A stretch of 64,000 nt of DNA from Psilocybe azurescens (taxonomy: Eukaryota; Basidiomycota; Agaricomycetes; Agaricales; Agrocybaceae), in the NCBI GenBank assembly GCA_023853785.1, contig JAJIRX010000649.1, forward strand, positions 308,509 to 372,508. The letters are read 5' to 3'. A program made the translations under genes and the position numbers. Shown here in pieces: positions 44,192-55,980 of this stretch; position 1 is the stretch's first letter, and each line of letters opens with the position of its first letter. The notes under the pieces were generated by a model. The model saw only the letters and a list, made by a program, of their open reading frames with translations. It had not been told where the DNA came from and did not search any database.

Positions 44192-47100
44192 TTAGATTTA
44201 ATAATCCTACAGACTTCATTATAGAGTCCCGGTGGTATTGGGATATTCTTATAAACCCAAGGCTTGTGTTCTACCGTAGGAATTCTGACAGGCGGGAAGA
44301 AGTCTTCTCGAAACTGACCCCTTTCATCATCATTCCAGGCGAACGCCTCATTTTGTTGCATCATAATATGATGTACTAGTTTTCGCTCTTCAGGCCATAA
44401 GAATTCTCCTTTATGAACCTTGTCGAACGCCGCTTGCCTTTCTGCCGTGTATCGCCCAGTCGGTTCGAAGTCAGGAGGGTGTGGGTTTAGAGGAGGCATA
44501 TCTTTTAAGGGATCGCCCACAATATTCCTCACTATCCTGTACTGCTCCGGTAACTCTGTATATACGGGCTTTATTTTTAAGGCTACAGGCTTATATTTCT
44601 TACCCAGTAAGACGGTCGCCGCTGGTCCAGCTTGGTCTTTCCTGGTCGCAGGATCGCTTATTTCAGGAGGCGATCGCCCTAAGTGGTGATCGCTCCCTCT
44701 ATCACAATTAGATAACTGATGCAGGTATGTTTCTACTTTTCTTTTATCACTAAGTTCTACTTTTTCTTCTCTTATGGCTTGGGATAGAAAAGCATTCCTA
44801 ACCCCTTCTGAGGTGAAACCTCCGTCAGATGCTAGGGAATACCCCTCTACTGAGATACTCTGAGTCGCTTCGTCCAGTTCAAACACCACCGCTACCTCTC
44901 CTTGTTCTGGAACCAAGTCCTCGAGGCTGTCTAAAAAGACTGGGCTTGCTTGACTTTCAAAGGTCTCCAGGACCCAGACCTCTAGCATAGGTAGGCAATA
45001 GTGCCTTTTGCTGGGTGTTGGGGTCTGTGACTAGTACCGTTGTAGAGCCATCTGATTCAGTAGTAACTACACTAGTAGTTAACTGATTAAACGGTTGTCC
45101 CAATAGAACTTTATAAGCAGGAGCTTTGATGATATGTACTTGTAGATATATAGTCACCCCTCCGAAACGGAATGCTACATTTTCTGCAAGACCTAGCGTT
45201 CGGTCCACAGTTTTATTAGCACTTTGCATGTTTATCGTAATAGCAGGATTCCATGTTAGCCCCATCTCAACTGCCGTGGCTTCAGCCATAGACACAATTT
45301 GTGAGCCTGAATCTAAAATGGCTTCTTCTTGGAAGACTCCATTGATTTTAGGAAGATAACCCTAAGATTACCCGACTCCCGGGCCACATAGGGTTCTTTG
45401 GGAATAGCACCGTCATTACTCAAAGCAAATTGAAGATAAGGATCTGACGCCACTTTCCAAGTAGGCTCCATCCGGTCATCAGCTCTTATGTCACTGGCCA
45501 TTAAGAACGCTGCTACAGGGAGTTCGTCCACAGTTAAACCCGTTTCTATTTCTTTTGGGACCCAAAAGGAATCGCTTTGGGCAACTGTTTCTGGGTGGGT
45601 GATTCCTCGTCCTCAATTTCTTCTAATAACACGGGTGTCCTAACTTTGGTTAAGCTTTTCTTAAGGAAATCTCTTAAGTTGGGTGATCCCCTATCAGGCC
45701 CCTCAGTGTGACCGGCATTGTTAGGTCTAACATTTCTTTGAAAACCCTTTCATAGTCTGCTTCTGACTCAATAGGCGCTTGAGTTTTATAGGCTGGACCA
45801 GGTTTCTCTTTCTCTTTTTCAAATGACTGAGTAGGTACACTGGTACCACTTGGTCGGACTACCGTTGTTAAAGGGGGAACGTCTATATAGGGAAGCTCAG
45901 GCGTGCTATCCTTATTAGTACTTTCTGATTCCGATACAGGCATCTCCTTTTCAGGTAACTCCGTGGGTATATTCGCTTTCTTTTTATTTTTAGGTGGGGA
46001 AACCCCTTTTCGCTGGTAACTGTATCTCTGTCTCCTCTTCACTTGACTCACTTTCTTCTACTGGTTCTTTAAATTGTACTTCTTTTCTTTTATTTTTCAA
46101 TTGGTTCTCCGTAGCTTTTGCAGATCTGGTAGTCATAATAGGCCGTCGACGATCCACGTCCGCACCCTTCATCGAACTTAATGAAAATTTGATCCTTGTT
46201 CCCCCATGGTTGAGTTATCCTCGTATGATAAGAATTGGTCCACCTTGTTGCCATATTTCTTTTAAGATCACCAAAGACACGGGCGATCTCTGCTTCCTCT
46301 GAGTCTTCTGACTGGACTAAACCATCATAAGTCTCATCGGGATCAGGAAAATATAGATTCTGGACTAGAGCTTTAGCCACAGATACAACTCCAGGCTTCC
46401 CCTTATTCATATTCTCAATAACTTCTTTCATGGTTTTCTCATTATCCTGTCTGACCATGAGACCTCCTGGCAGACGGATTTTCCCATTTTCCCTAATGAT
46501 CCAACCAAAGCTAATGTGTTTTTCAGCGGCAGGACATTCTCCCCATCGGTGACCTGGTTCCCTACAGTAGTAGCAGGTATTAGGTCCCACATAGGTTTGC
46601 TGACCTGTTGCCCCTGGGGCGAAGTTTGGTAGTTACTGCTGTTTCCAGGAGTTGGTGATCGCTGGTTACTGGCGTTCGCCCTGGCTTCGCCTTCAATAAG
46701 GCTGTGTGTACCTCATTGAACTTCCTATTCACGTTTTCATTAAATGCCGCTTGGTCTTTAGATTGCTTTAGTAGTAGCTTCATAGAGTCAAGGAGGTTTG
46801 CTGTGGCCTCTTCATTCTTAGGTACTACATCCTCAGGAATCATAGCGTCACGGTCGAGCGATCGCTTGACGGGCTCATCATCAGTTCGCCTAGTAGAACT
46901 CTGGGAAGTTCTTTCAGCTATTGTCACTGCATGACTGATGACTTCCGGCGTATTTGAAGCGATCTTCTAACCTTACGTTGGGCGTTTGCCCGTCGTCCAA
47001 TGAATCCGCTCTTAGGTCTAACCTATCTATTAGTCGGCCTCTGAACGCAGGTGACAGACAGCTCATAAAACGTTCAACCAATTCCCTATTGGATACTAGG

Positions 47101-47516
47101 GGAGGGTCTTGGGTTATTTTGCTGCTGCTGCACCAAACGCTCTTTTGAAAGATAGTAATTCCTCTAGCTGATCAGCTTCGATCAGGTAACGACCACGGTA
47201 AGGTTGACATATTTTTGCCAACCTAGACAGCGATCCCCTTTTAATGCTGATGCCTCCCGGGATAACTACTAATAATTTCATCTCGGTATTGCTCCCAAGT
47301 GCCTTCTGCATAGGTATCAAATGCTATCCATTCTTGTTCTGTTTCAGCAGACGCATATTTGCCAACTTTCTCTTTCTTAGCTTGATCTTCTTCTATTTTA
47401 TGTTGTTTAAAGAGATCCTCCATAGATGAAAGGAATCTCAGCAATTCTGCCGGTTTCCTCTCATCGAATTTCGGTGCATCTTTAGAAGTGGGTAAGGGAA
47501 ACCCTATTGGTGCCAT
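44192..47516 (-). pseudogene. Gypsy-B gag-pol, truncated in reverse transcriptase
   Basis: The minus strand starts at ATG 47516 (MAPIGFPLPTSKD), with the Gag core (WEQYRDEII near 47280), a CCHC knuckle CYYCREPGHRWGEC near 46570, and a linker with PVEESESSEEE. A protease-like region follows around 45500-45020 with EAILDSGSQIVSM (DSG) and KVLLGQPFNQL. The RT start (FLWPEERKLVHHIM, then YKNIPIPPGLYNEVCRIIK) ends at 44192, where it runs into element X. Frame changes occur near 47120, 46600, 46010, 45670 and 45310. These lesions and the missing RT core, RNase H and integrase make it defective. Confidence 0.88.
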
Positions 47517-48040
47517 TTCAACACTGATTTCGGATTCCGGAATGTCTGAAGGGGCTGGATCTAGTACTAGTCAAGGTTGTAGTCTCGACAAAGTTTCACC
47601 ACTAGTTTCTGTGTGCTCAGAGATGACTGGAGCGGGGCTACCAGTTATTGTTTCTAAAGGATAAATGACGGAAGCGGGTCCTGGTCTATTAGGAATCGTC
47701 GATATTCTATTGAAGTTCTCAAGCGAACGTCCCCTCCTATTACTCTCAATAGGGGTTTCTGTTATGCCGGCTGCAATAGAATTACGGGTAGTCCTAGATA
47801 TTCTAGTTCCTGCTGTGTCTACTATCCCAAAATCGGGTTTTGGAATTGGTTTGCTACTAAGAGCAGTGTTTTTAGGTTTAGTCGCTTTACGCTGGGGTGC
47901 GTCAGGTGGTTTGGTTGGTGCAATGTTTTCAGACTTTTAATCTGAAGGCAAGATAGCGGTGTATTTGGTGCCAAATGCTTATCGAAATTTTTGTCAATGT
48001 CAAGCTGGTTTTGCTTTATCTAGTATTAACCCTCCCTCAG

Positions 48041-48052
48041 CGGTGGGCTCCA
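48041..48052 (-). promoter_or_regulatory. Primer binding site of gypsy-B
   Basis: Minus-strand TGGAGCCCACCG lies 2 nt after the LTR end, identical over this length to the site of gypsy-A. Confidence 0.7.
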
Positions 48053-48054
48053 GA

Positions 48055-49976
48055 TGAGATGTTTAGTGGCTTTGTAATTGCCCAATACACAACACCCAAT
48101 CAAATATTTATATTGATCAGTTCGATCTGGGAGGGTAAGCTCGTAAGGCTTATTACAATAAATAGTTTAGCAGAGTACAGACTTAGACGATCGCGCTGGG
48201 GTGATCACTAGTAGCTAGAGAACATTTTTACAGGCTAGTACACACAAGGCACTTGAATAGTAAGGGTGGTCTCTCTTATATGAGGGCGATCACCAATATC
48301 AGGGGGGATCGCTTTTGGGGGCGAGTGTACACGGGACACTTAACAGTTTCTCTTTATAAAACCCAAACTCAAACTTTGTCAAACACTATAAGTGATCACC
48401 CGTATTAACACGTAGTAGATCCTTGGTTCCTATAAGCAACTGGGCACACTAGTCCACAGTCCTTAGTTTACTATAGGCAACGTCCTGAAACAGTCGGATT
48501 TCTCTGACAGTCGTCCCTAGTTACTATGAGCGATCACTAGCCTTTATAGGGTTCCCACCCGTACTTAATAATCCCCAGGGCAGTCTTACTATAGGCAACG
48601 TCCTGAACAGTCGGAGTTCTCTGACAGTCGTCCCTAGTTACTATGAGCAATCGCTAGTCGTATAGGGTTCCAATCTGTACTTAACAATCCCCAGGGCAGT
48701 CCACGGATGACTTATAAAAGCCTGCTTATCAAGTCTAATAGACCTGACGTTGAATATCACAATGGCGATCGCCTCACGAAACCAGGTAACGCCCTAATTG
48801 CTTAAGGTGAACTGCAGTGTTCGATCTCTTATCACACAAATCACTAGTCCTCAAGTGTTAACACTAGAATTCTTATTCAGAGTAAATTCTGATATCAAAT
48901 CTGGGGTGTAAATTACTTGGTTCCTATTCTAAGATACAGGACTGTTTTTATAGACTAAATAGATACTTTGGCTTGTGATAATTGAAAGAGACTAAGAGAA
49001 AAGGAAGGAAATGGACCGTGTGCTGCCTAGCCTTTGCTGCACCAATTATAATAGTGGAAAGTACTAGTTTGCCTGGGCTACGGGCGCTTATTTGAAGATA
49101 ACATGGTTGTCCATGCGGCAGTGCCTTCTTGGGTAGCTATCACCCGACTTATTTTATCAGATGGCTCGCGGCTAAGGCACGTCGGGACTAGATTACTTAG
49201 GGGTATATTTCCTAGGAAACCCTCCCAAGGTTCCCCAGCACAGTTGCTATTGGTTTAGGACCCCCTGGAACAGCAGGTGCCCTTATCATGAGGCAAGTTA
49301 CCTCTTAGTATCGTGTGGCGATCGCTGGCTGGGCGATCGCTCACTCACGTTGGCTGTATTGCAAATTACAAGTTTTTATAGTCGGATCTAGTAGACCGCC
49401 ATATGCTGAGTTGTACACAAGATTTCAATTGCCAATACATTCAGTCCATGGGGCAATCACCCGTGTGGCGCAGTGATGCCTGATCCCCGAGCGGTTGATT
49501 GCCTAATTTAGTGAACAGCCTTTGTGAGGCCTGGACACAGTGATCGCTTTTGCTAATTAATAAGTTTTTCATCACTTGGCGATCACTTGTAAGACACTGG
49601 TGGGTGTTACCCCTTGTAAGAGCCAAGGTCATTTCTTAAGGGTTTCTTCTTTGCATGGGACTAATAGTATGATCAATGGAGCGGGCGATCGCTTGGACGC
49701 TTCGGTTAGGGTTGCTTTGATAGCTGTGTAGAAAACTAAAGGTAGTCTTTGATTTGTAGCACTGATTAATAGGCCACACTACACCTTAGTTAGTTTGTAA
49801 GGTCTATTACTCTTGTTGGCCCACTAGGAAGTAAAGCCTCAAAGCCTAATAGTCTGGCGATATCTCCTACCCTTCACTAGTATAATGTACTAGTTTATTA
49901 CAGATAACAATCGCAAAAATAAGGGCCTCTGTATCTCACTATGAATTGTAAGCTCAGAATGGTTTACACCCTTTCA
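48055..49976 (-). mobile_element. 5' LTR of gypsy-B (family B)
   Basis: 1922 bp, TGAAAGGGTG...CATCTCA on the minus strand. It is followed by the primer binding site and gag, and abuts the Plavaka-type gene at 49977. It contains four exact GCGATCGC octamers and retains far more CpG than the solo copy at 34173-36098. Confidence 0.88.
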
Positions 49977-52056
49977 ACGTCCTGCAAGGGAATTGACGAC
50001 AGGCAAGCCTTCTTTGGGAATCTTTTTACATCCCAAGATATTCTGAAAGTGCTCCTTGATCAAACCCAAGAAGAGGTTGTGCATCGGATCGATCGGCAGG
50101 TGCTTGGTTGCGTCATAGTATGGCAAACGAAGCAATTCCGAGAACGCAGGCCCAATAAGTCAAAGGAACTGTCCGCCAGGTTTTGAGTTGCTGCGTCACG
50201 GTACTTTTGAGCACGAAGTCGGCAGGAATCGTTGGTGCGCCATGTCCAGGTAGTATATTCAACGTCGTTGTAAGAATGCTTAGTAAGACTGCAAGTGCAA
50301 ACTGAACAGAAAAATTCGTGATTATGCGAAGAGAAGCTGCCAATTTTGCGAGCAGCAGGAAGATCTGCTATAACTGCAATGAGAGCGCAAAAGATCCATC
50401 GCCTGAGTTCATAGAGAGCCGTCCTCGTAAAACGTATCGCCTTCCCAAAATAACAACAATTCATCAACCAAGGGCCGCAATAATGGGTTAATGGAGTCAA
50501 GGCTAGGCTCAGAGGGTCCTGGAATAATGCCGGCAAGGAAGATGTTCTCGGGTTTGTAGCGGATGTCGATGGGAAGATTAAGACATATCAAGGTGATGAC
50601 ACCGATCGACACTTTCTTACCGGCAGTCAAATTTCTCAGAGGGTTGAAGAAATCGAATCCAAGAGAGAAAAGGTATCTGCCTGAAGTCTCGTCACCGATT
50701 TTGCTAAAGTGCGTCTTTTTGTCGTGTCCTTTGAGTTCCTTGATACGCGTTGCCTGGAAAATATCTTCAATATCACCGTGCTCATCTGATTTCATCCTCT
50801 GCCAGACTGAATCCATCTTCTCCTTGTATGTTCTCTGTGAAACGAGGTTAGCCATCCAATCATGAAAGCTGAAAGCAATGTATGGTTTGATCGGGCGTAT
50901 TGATCCGGCCTTTTCCAATCCGTGTAGGGCGAACCAGCAGCTCTCTGCAGGATCTAGTAGGACCTCCCTGCTTTATAGGTCTTCGGCAAGCTCGACATCT
51001 CTCCGGGTAGACAGGGATATCATGCACCATTTCCGCCGAGTAGATCTCGTAGCACTTGGGGCACGTTGGCGTACACTGTACTGTGCGCGTCGAGATTGAA
51101 ATAGCTTGTTGCCATACGGACGTCACGAGGAAATTTGCTCAGAAGCCTCTGAATTATGGGTGGGACGGTAATTTGAGAGGCTGAAATAGCTGTCTCTTGC
51201 ACGATGTAATCGCACATTTGAAAGATCCAGTGGCAACCACGTCGAGAAAGGCCAAGAATAACTTGGATGGCTACGACCATGAACGCGGCAAGTTGAATGA
51301 TAGAATTGGCCGATTGCATGATAGGTTTGAAGTGTCGTCCTTGTAGTCAACATATTAGGCAATGAAAGGTATTAGATCAGATATGTTTTTTACCTGAATC
51401 GTAAACCCGAGGTGCACTCGATGTAACTCTCTCAGCGTTTTCTTGAGCTCCTTTGTATACAAATCATTAATGTTCTTAACTTCGATTCCAAGAAGATCGA
51501 GTGCCGTTTGCGCATTCTCGGTGAGTGTTTTAATGGAAGGGTGCTTTCGGGTTGGCCCATGTTTTGCCGGGCGAGCGAAACTACAGATCTCTCGACAAAT
51601 CCTTGAACAGAGGTACACATCTCCAAACCATCCAGTAAAGAAGAGTCCTTGAGTGGTCCAGGATTTAGATCGAGACGCCCTGATCGTTTGCTGCTGAGCC
51701 GTGATTTCATCCAGGATAAGGCCGATGTGAGCCGCCATCCGTTTTTTTCTTGTCGATAATATAATCGGAGTTGGGCTTGATGACTGAGGATGGTATCAGA
51801 TTGATTTGTTCGATCGTCAAACTCTCCATTTGTTCCTCTATATGCTGTTGATGAACAGCGAGGGCCTCTGTTTGAGCATCCCAGGCGTGATATCCAACTC
51901 ACAAGTCCTCTCTCTGTTGCTGGAATTGGTGTGCTTTATAGTCCCTGGCGTTAAGCAGTTTGCCCTGCTCTCCAGTGATCGGATCGGTAAAGTCACAACA
52001 GCGTCAAAATTTGCAGCAGCAGAGCCAGCGATTGCTCGTTAATCGCGGGCGGCATG
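49977..52056 (-). pseudogene. Plavaka-type (Tnp2-like) transposase, interrupted by gypsy-B
   Basis: Minus-strand blocks in order: a helical region with LTENAQTALDLLGIEV near 51500, PRDVRMATSYFNLD near 51120, a cysteine block CPKCYEIY..CRAC near 51050-51000, the FSFHDWMANL region near 50870, NIFLAGIIPGPSEPSLDSIN near 50540, DLPAARKIGSFSSH near 50360 with FFCSVC just after, then YYDATKHLPIDPMHNLFLG near 50100, and it ends at the LTR at 49977. The GPxEP and DPMHN blocks are signatures of the fungal Plavaka/CACTA-like transposases. The rest of the gene beyond the LTR is missing. Frameshifts, such as an extra T near 50430, and others near 51330 and 51000 inactivate it. The 5' limit is uncertain. 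Confidence 0.8.
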
Positions 52057-52239
52057 AAGGTATGATAGTGGTCTGGTATCAGAGGTCCAGATGGACTACT
52101 AGATAAGACGTCGATAAAGATTAGTTTTTCCTCACGCTCTCAATAAGCGACATAAATGCACACTGTAGCACGGAGGTTTTTGCTTATGTCGTATGGAACA
52201 AGAAAAAGGCGATGAATCTCCATAGTACACTACTCGGTG

Positions 52240-53027
52240 TTAAATTATATATTCGACTGGCACCGCATCAATAATTTGTCGCAAAACAGGCAGAAATTGT
52301 TGTTTTGTATCAATTTCAACACGACAACAAGGACACAATGGGGGTGCCCTGGCCAATCGGAGTGCCCCTGGTTCTGGTTTCTTGGAAAGGATCCACGATT
52401 CAATACAGGCTTTACAGAACGTATGTCCACATCCTAGCCTGTGAGACACATCATTCGCTGGAATCATGAATTTTCACGGTAAAACACATACATCACAGGT
52501 GTAGTAACCATGAAGTCTGTACATATAGGGCAGGTTATACTCTCAATGACAGTTTTCACGAACTGTTCCAGAGATTTCGCCTCATGTTCCAGTCGGGAAG
52601 ACAACTGGAGAAGAGTCAGACAGTTGAGAGCTTATTTTACCCCAACTCACCGAACTCATTTGTTGCCTCTCGGAGTTGAAAGCCTAGTTTAAACGCACAT
52701 GAGCAGGTATAGCTCGAAGATGGGAAAGGTCCTACGACGTGTAGTTCATTTGTTCGCGATAGCTCACCTCGATCACCTCAAGTTCGACGACATTTTCCAT
52801 GCTTACGTTGTCGAGCTAAATAAGGATGATAGTGAGTGTTCGGTCTATGACACGTAAGAAATTGGACTTACAGTGGCAGAGGCTTCAAGGCGCATCGATT
52901 CAACATAGGATGTGGTGTTCAAGGGGGCCACGGAGTAACAACCGGCATTCATATTGCGCGCTTTTCTGTTTCGTAGGGCATCATGGATTCTGAGCTTGGT
53001 GGGTTTGAGTGGGTTGCGACTCGACAT
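52240..53027 (-). CDS. RING-finger protein with coiled coil, intact 5-exon gene
   Basis: Exons on the minus strand are 53027-52872, 52815-52768, 52683-52651, 52604-52492 and 52438-52240. They sum to 549 nt, giving 182 aa with no stop, and all introns are GT..AG of 46-84 nt. The N-terminus (MSSRNPLKPTKLR) is basic. The middle (residues about 60-100) is a likely coiled coil (SERQQMSSLSSRLEHEAKSL). A C3HC4 RING follows: CPICTDF, LGCGHTFCKACIESW, then PLCPCC, spaced as in E3 ubiquitin ligases. By family knowledge it should bind an E2 and ubiquitinate an unknown target. It is the clearest host-type gene in the right third. It could be a member of an expanded fungal RING family. Confidence 0.85.
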
Positions 53028-53510
53028 GACAATGATGGTGGGGTCAAAATAGCACTGATAGGTAGCGTCGTCAGTTATTATGGAAAATCACTTTTATGTG
53101 GACTGACAACTTGCATCCTACATTGCTTCGGTCTCTTTGTCAGCGCCTTTGTGAGTATTTTACCTTTCTTTCATTGTCAATTCACAGCTTTCGAGACGAT
53201 GGTACGGATGACGATTAATAACATCCATAACACAAAAGTTATCTATCATATGTTCTTGCTCTTTTCTGCCGGGTACAGGTCTTGAATGAATTAAATGATT
53301 TGTGCTACTGGTTAGGACGGCGGTGGTACATAGCTCGGATCGAGGTCATAACCCTCCAGTTCAACTCTTTCTCTTTCTTTGATTCGGGCACAGTACAAAG
53401 GGAATGTGGATCAAGTTCCAACTGCTCCCCCTGATAAAGAGTCAGGGCGAACCCTCGGTCCTATTAACCACTGACAAAATGATGGTGATGGTCGCCGTCA
53501 AATCCGTGTC

Positions 53511-55980
53511 TCACCGGTGATGGATGCGGCGGACGTATTTGCCGCAGTGCTCTCCTTTTATGACGGCAAGAAGGCCATTGTCATGAGTAGGATTTGGATA
53601 TTTTGGGGTGACCCAACTGGGCTGCAACAAAAGCCACGTGTGATACTTTTTATGGCGGAGAACAACCCGGCTATCTTGAAGGTCCACCGACACCGCGAAT
53701 TTGTTGCTTGGCGAATCCTCCACCGTCAACTATGGCGTTGAATTTGAATCCCACTAACTTTGGGTTTAATAGCACATGTGTAGGAGACAGGGGTCGCGAG
53801 TAATGTGGGTGTCCTTGAATCTGACATCCATGATTCTGGCGTCCGCAAATCAGACGGAGTTCTCAAAGAAGGGTCCCAAGCTGGGCTCAATGGTGAAGAC
53901 GACGAATGCATGGGTGTTGGAAGAGGAGTAACACTTCCAGAGGGCTTTTCCGCAGGTATTTGGGGAGCATGAACTAATGCTGTATAAGCATGGTTGGCTT
54001 GAGAATCGGACAACTGTTTTTTTGGTGTGGGTCGAATATGTTTGTCACCGGGATCAAGGAATTGAACAAGTTCGTAGCAGGTCCTATTGTGCCGTTACCA
54101 TCACCTTTCTGGAATTGGAGAGGAATGCGGGAGAGGACTTACGAATATTCAACAACGTCGTCGTAGTGAACGGTTATTTTGTGAAATGGAGCGCTTGGAT
54201 CGTATCACGTCAATTGTACAATTAGCATTATCACCTTTTCCCTCGTGCTTCTCAATAACATCAAAAATCTCTCCAATTTCGCCTTTACGGGGATGGTATT
54301 GTTTTGATATCTTCACTTTCACTCCGCACCATGGATGTCAATATGTTCTGGGTGGAAGGGGTCCAGATTCGGGCTCGCGTCTGTAGTGGAACACAGCAGG
54401 TTCTTCTGTGATCTCCAGGAAATTAGCGAGAGCCTCGAAAGACTATCACAGAGAGTTTGTTAGCAAACTTGCGTTGTGACGAAGATTTGGGGTGGTACAA
54501 TATATGCACTTCGATAGCATCGTCACCGTCCTTAAGATATTGAGGTATTTTGCCCTCTATCTTCTTGCTCACAATAGATACTTGATCGTCTTCAATTTGA
54601 ACCACCCAACCTGTCTTTCCGGAATGCAGTCCGCCGCGTACGCAAACATATTGCCCGACATTGATCTCTTTTCTCAAGTCTTCCCATGATACACGCAATG
54701 TTAGGGCGGTATTCTTGGTTATGTCCAGCGGGTCCATCGTGCGCCCATATCTGCTCGACTTCCGCATAGAGAGTATCCAGTGCCTTCAAGATGGCAGGGG
54801 TAAACGTAAAAGTAGTTTCTGGCCCTTGGACATGAATAAACACCCTATCATTCTCCTTCATACTCCATTCTCGAGGGCGCCGGCATGTTCGAAAGGGTGA
54901 TAGATGGGTGTTTGCTCATCCGAAACATGGTGTAAAAGTCATAAGGCATATCCTTCATGTCAACTGTGAATGAATGGTAGTCGAAGTCTTTGGCTAGAAG
55001 GCCTTGCTCGAATTCCAACCGTCCAAAGGAGTATCGTCCGTGCTCGTGGCCCACAATGTTGTATGGGAGAAGCTGTCCAAAATAGTCAGCGTCGAAGAGC
55101 TTTGCTATCGGCCTAACGGTAGACGCTTTTTGCTTGAGTGGGTTCCGTGATGTTGTATCCAGTCGAGGAATAAGAAGAATACGAGCACCCAAGGAGCTTT
55201 TTGCGACACAATCCCAACATCTCCCTTGTAAAGGCCTTTCTTGACGAGTACCCAACTTCCGACCTCAGCGATTTCGTGTGCATCCCTCATCCCGAAACAG
55301 TCCCGCATACTCCGAAGAATCAACCAATCAACTTTTGATGCCCAACCTGTTGCGCAGTATACCGGGTGTAAGAAGAAGAAGCTTGATGAGGCGTTCGTTC
55401 ATCATGCATTCGATATAGATGCAGCCGCGTACGGAACCTTGAGTGAAGGCTGAACGGACTTGATGATGCTCCGTAACAGTGCTTAGCAGAGAGACTACAG
55501 CTAGATCTTCAACCCCGAACTGTAAGGTGTCGGTCAGTAAATTCAGAGAGTCCCAAGCGTAAATAACAATGTGCGCACTCGACATTCAACGCGCCACAGA
55601 GGATAATCCCCCTCCCTAGGAATATAGACTAAAGCTCTGTCAAGGGTTGTCTCCGGTACATCATCAGCAGTGTATCTTCTATGACCAGAGGCATTCCTTC
55701 TTGCATCAATGCGTGATATAAGACGTTCCAAGGCGTCCCTCACTGTGGTGATGGACTGAGAAATTGGCCGGTAAATCGGAATGTTCGTTGTCCAAGGCTA
55801 CCCCGTCGTCAATGAACGCATCTAGGTGTGGCTGTCAATACTGGTGCGAGAGTTATGAGGTTCAAGAACAAGAAAAGATTACCTTCCCTGTCGGCGTTCT
55901 GTTGCTTCATCCTCCCTCGTCGGAAATCCCTTCTTCGTCCACCTGAGCTTCCATGTCCAGAAACTGACGCACTCTTGAAT
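53511..55980 (-). pseudogene. SPT5-like transcription elongation factor, decayed
   Basis: Minus-strand order: an acidic N-terminal part (RQFLDMEAQVDEEG), then RNASGHRRYTADDVPETTL near 55680, an NGN-like region (LWRVECR.., VRSAFTQGSVRGCIYIE near 55410), KOW1 (VGSWVLVKKGLYKGDVGIVSQ near 55220), a long middle, KOW (NVGQYVCVRGGLHSGKTGWV near 54630), another KOW-like segment (KGEIGEIFDVIEKHEGKG near 54270), a C-terminal repeat-like SPAWDPSLRTP stretch near 53880, and a final KOW-like RDNGLL-type segment (DNGLLAVIKGEHCGK) ending at 53511. This is the domain order of Spt5. Frame breaks near 55920, 55760, 55320, 55190 and 54590 show it is not a working copy. Extra SPT5-like genes are common in Agaricales; the true SPT5 is presumably elsewhere. 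Confidence 0.75.

Noticed and set aside
44670..49692. Bacterial (cyanobacterial) origin suggested by GCGATCGC
   Set aside because: The octamers lie inside a clear fungal Ty3/gypsy element; there is no prokaryotic gene structure.
34173..49976. One giant 15.8-kb LTR element bounded by the two family B LTRs
   Set aside because: KDZ-1 coding sequence continues on both sides of the 34-kb LTR, so that LTR is a separate solo insertion.
53310..53390. tRNA-like sequence (ctggttaggacgg ... cagttcaactc)
   Set aside because: Only weak box similarity, no stems and no terminator.
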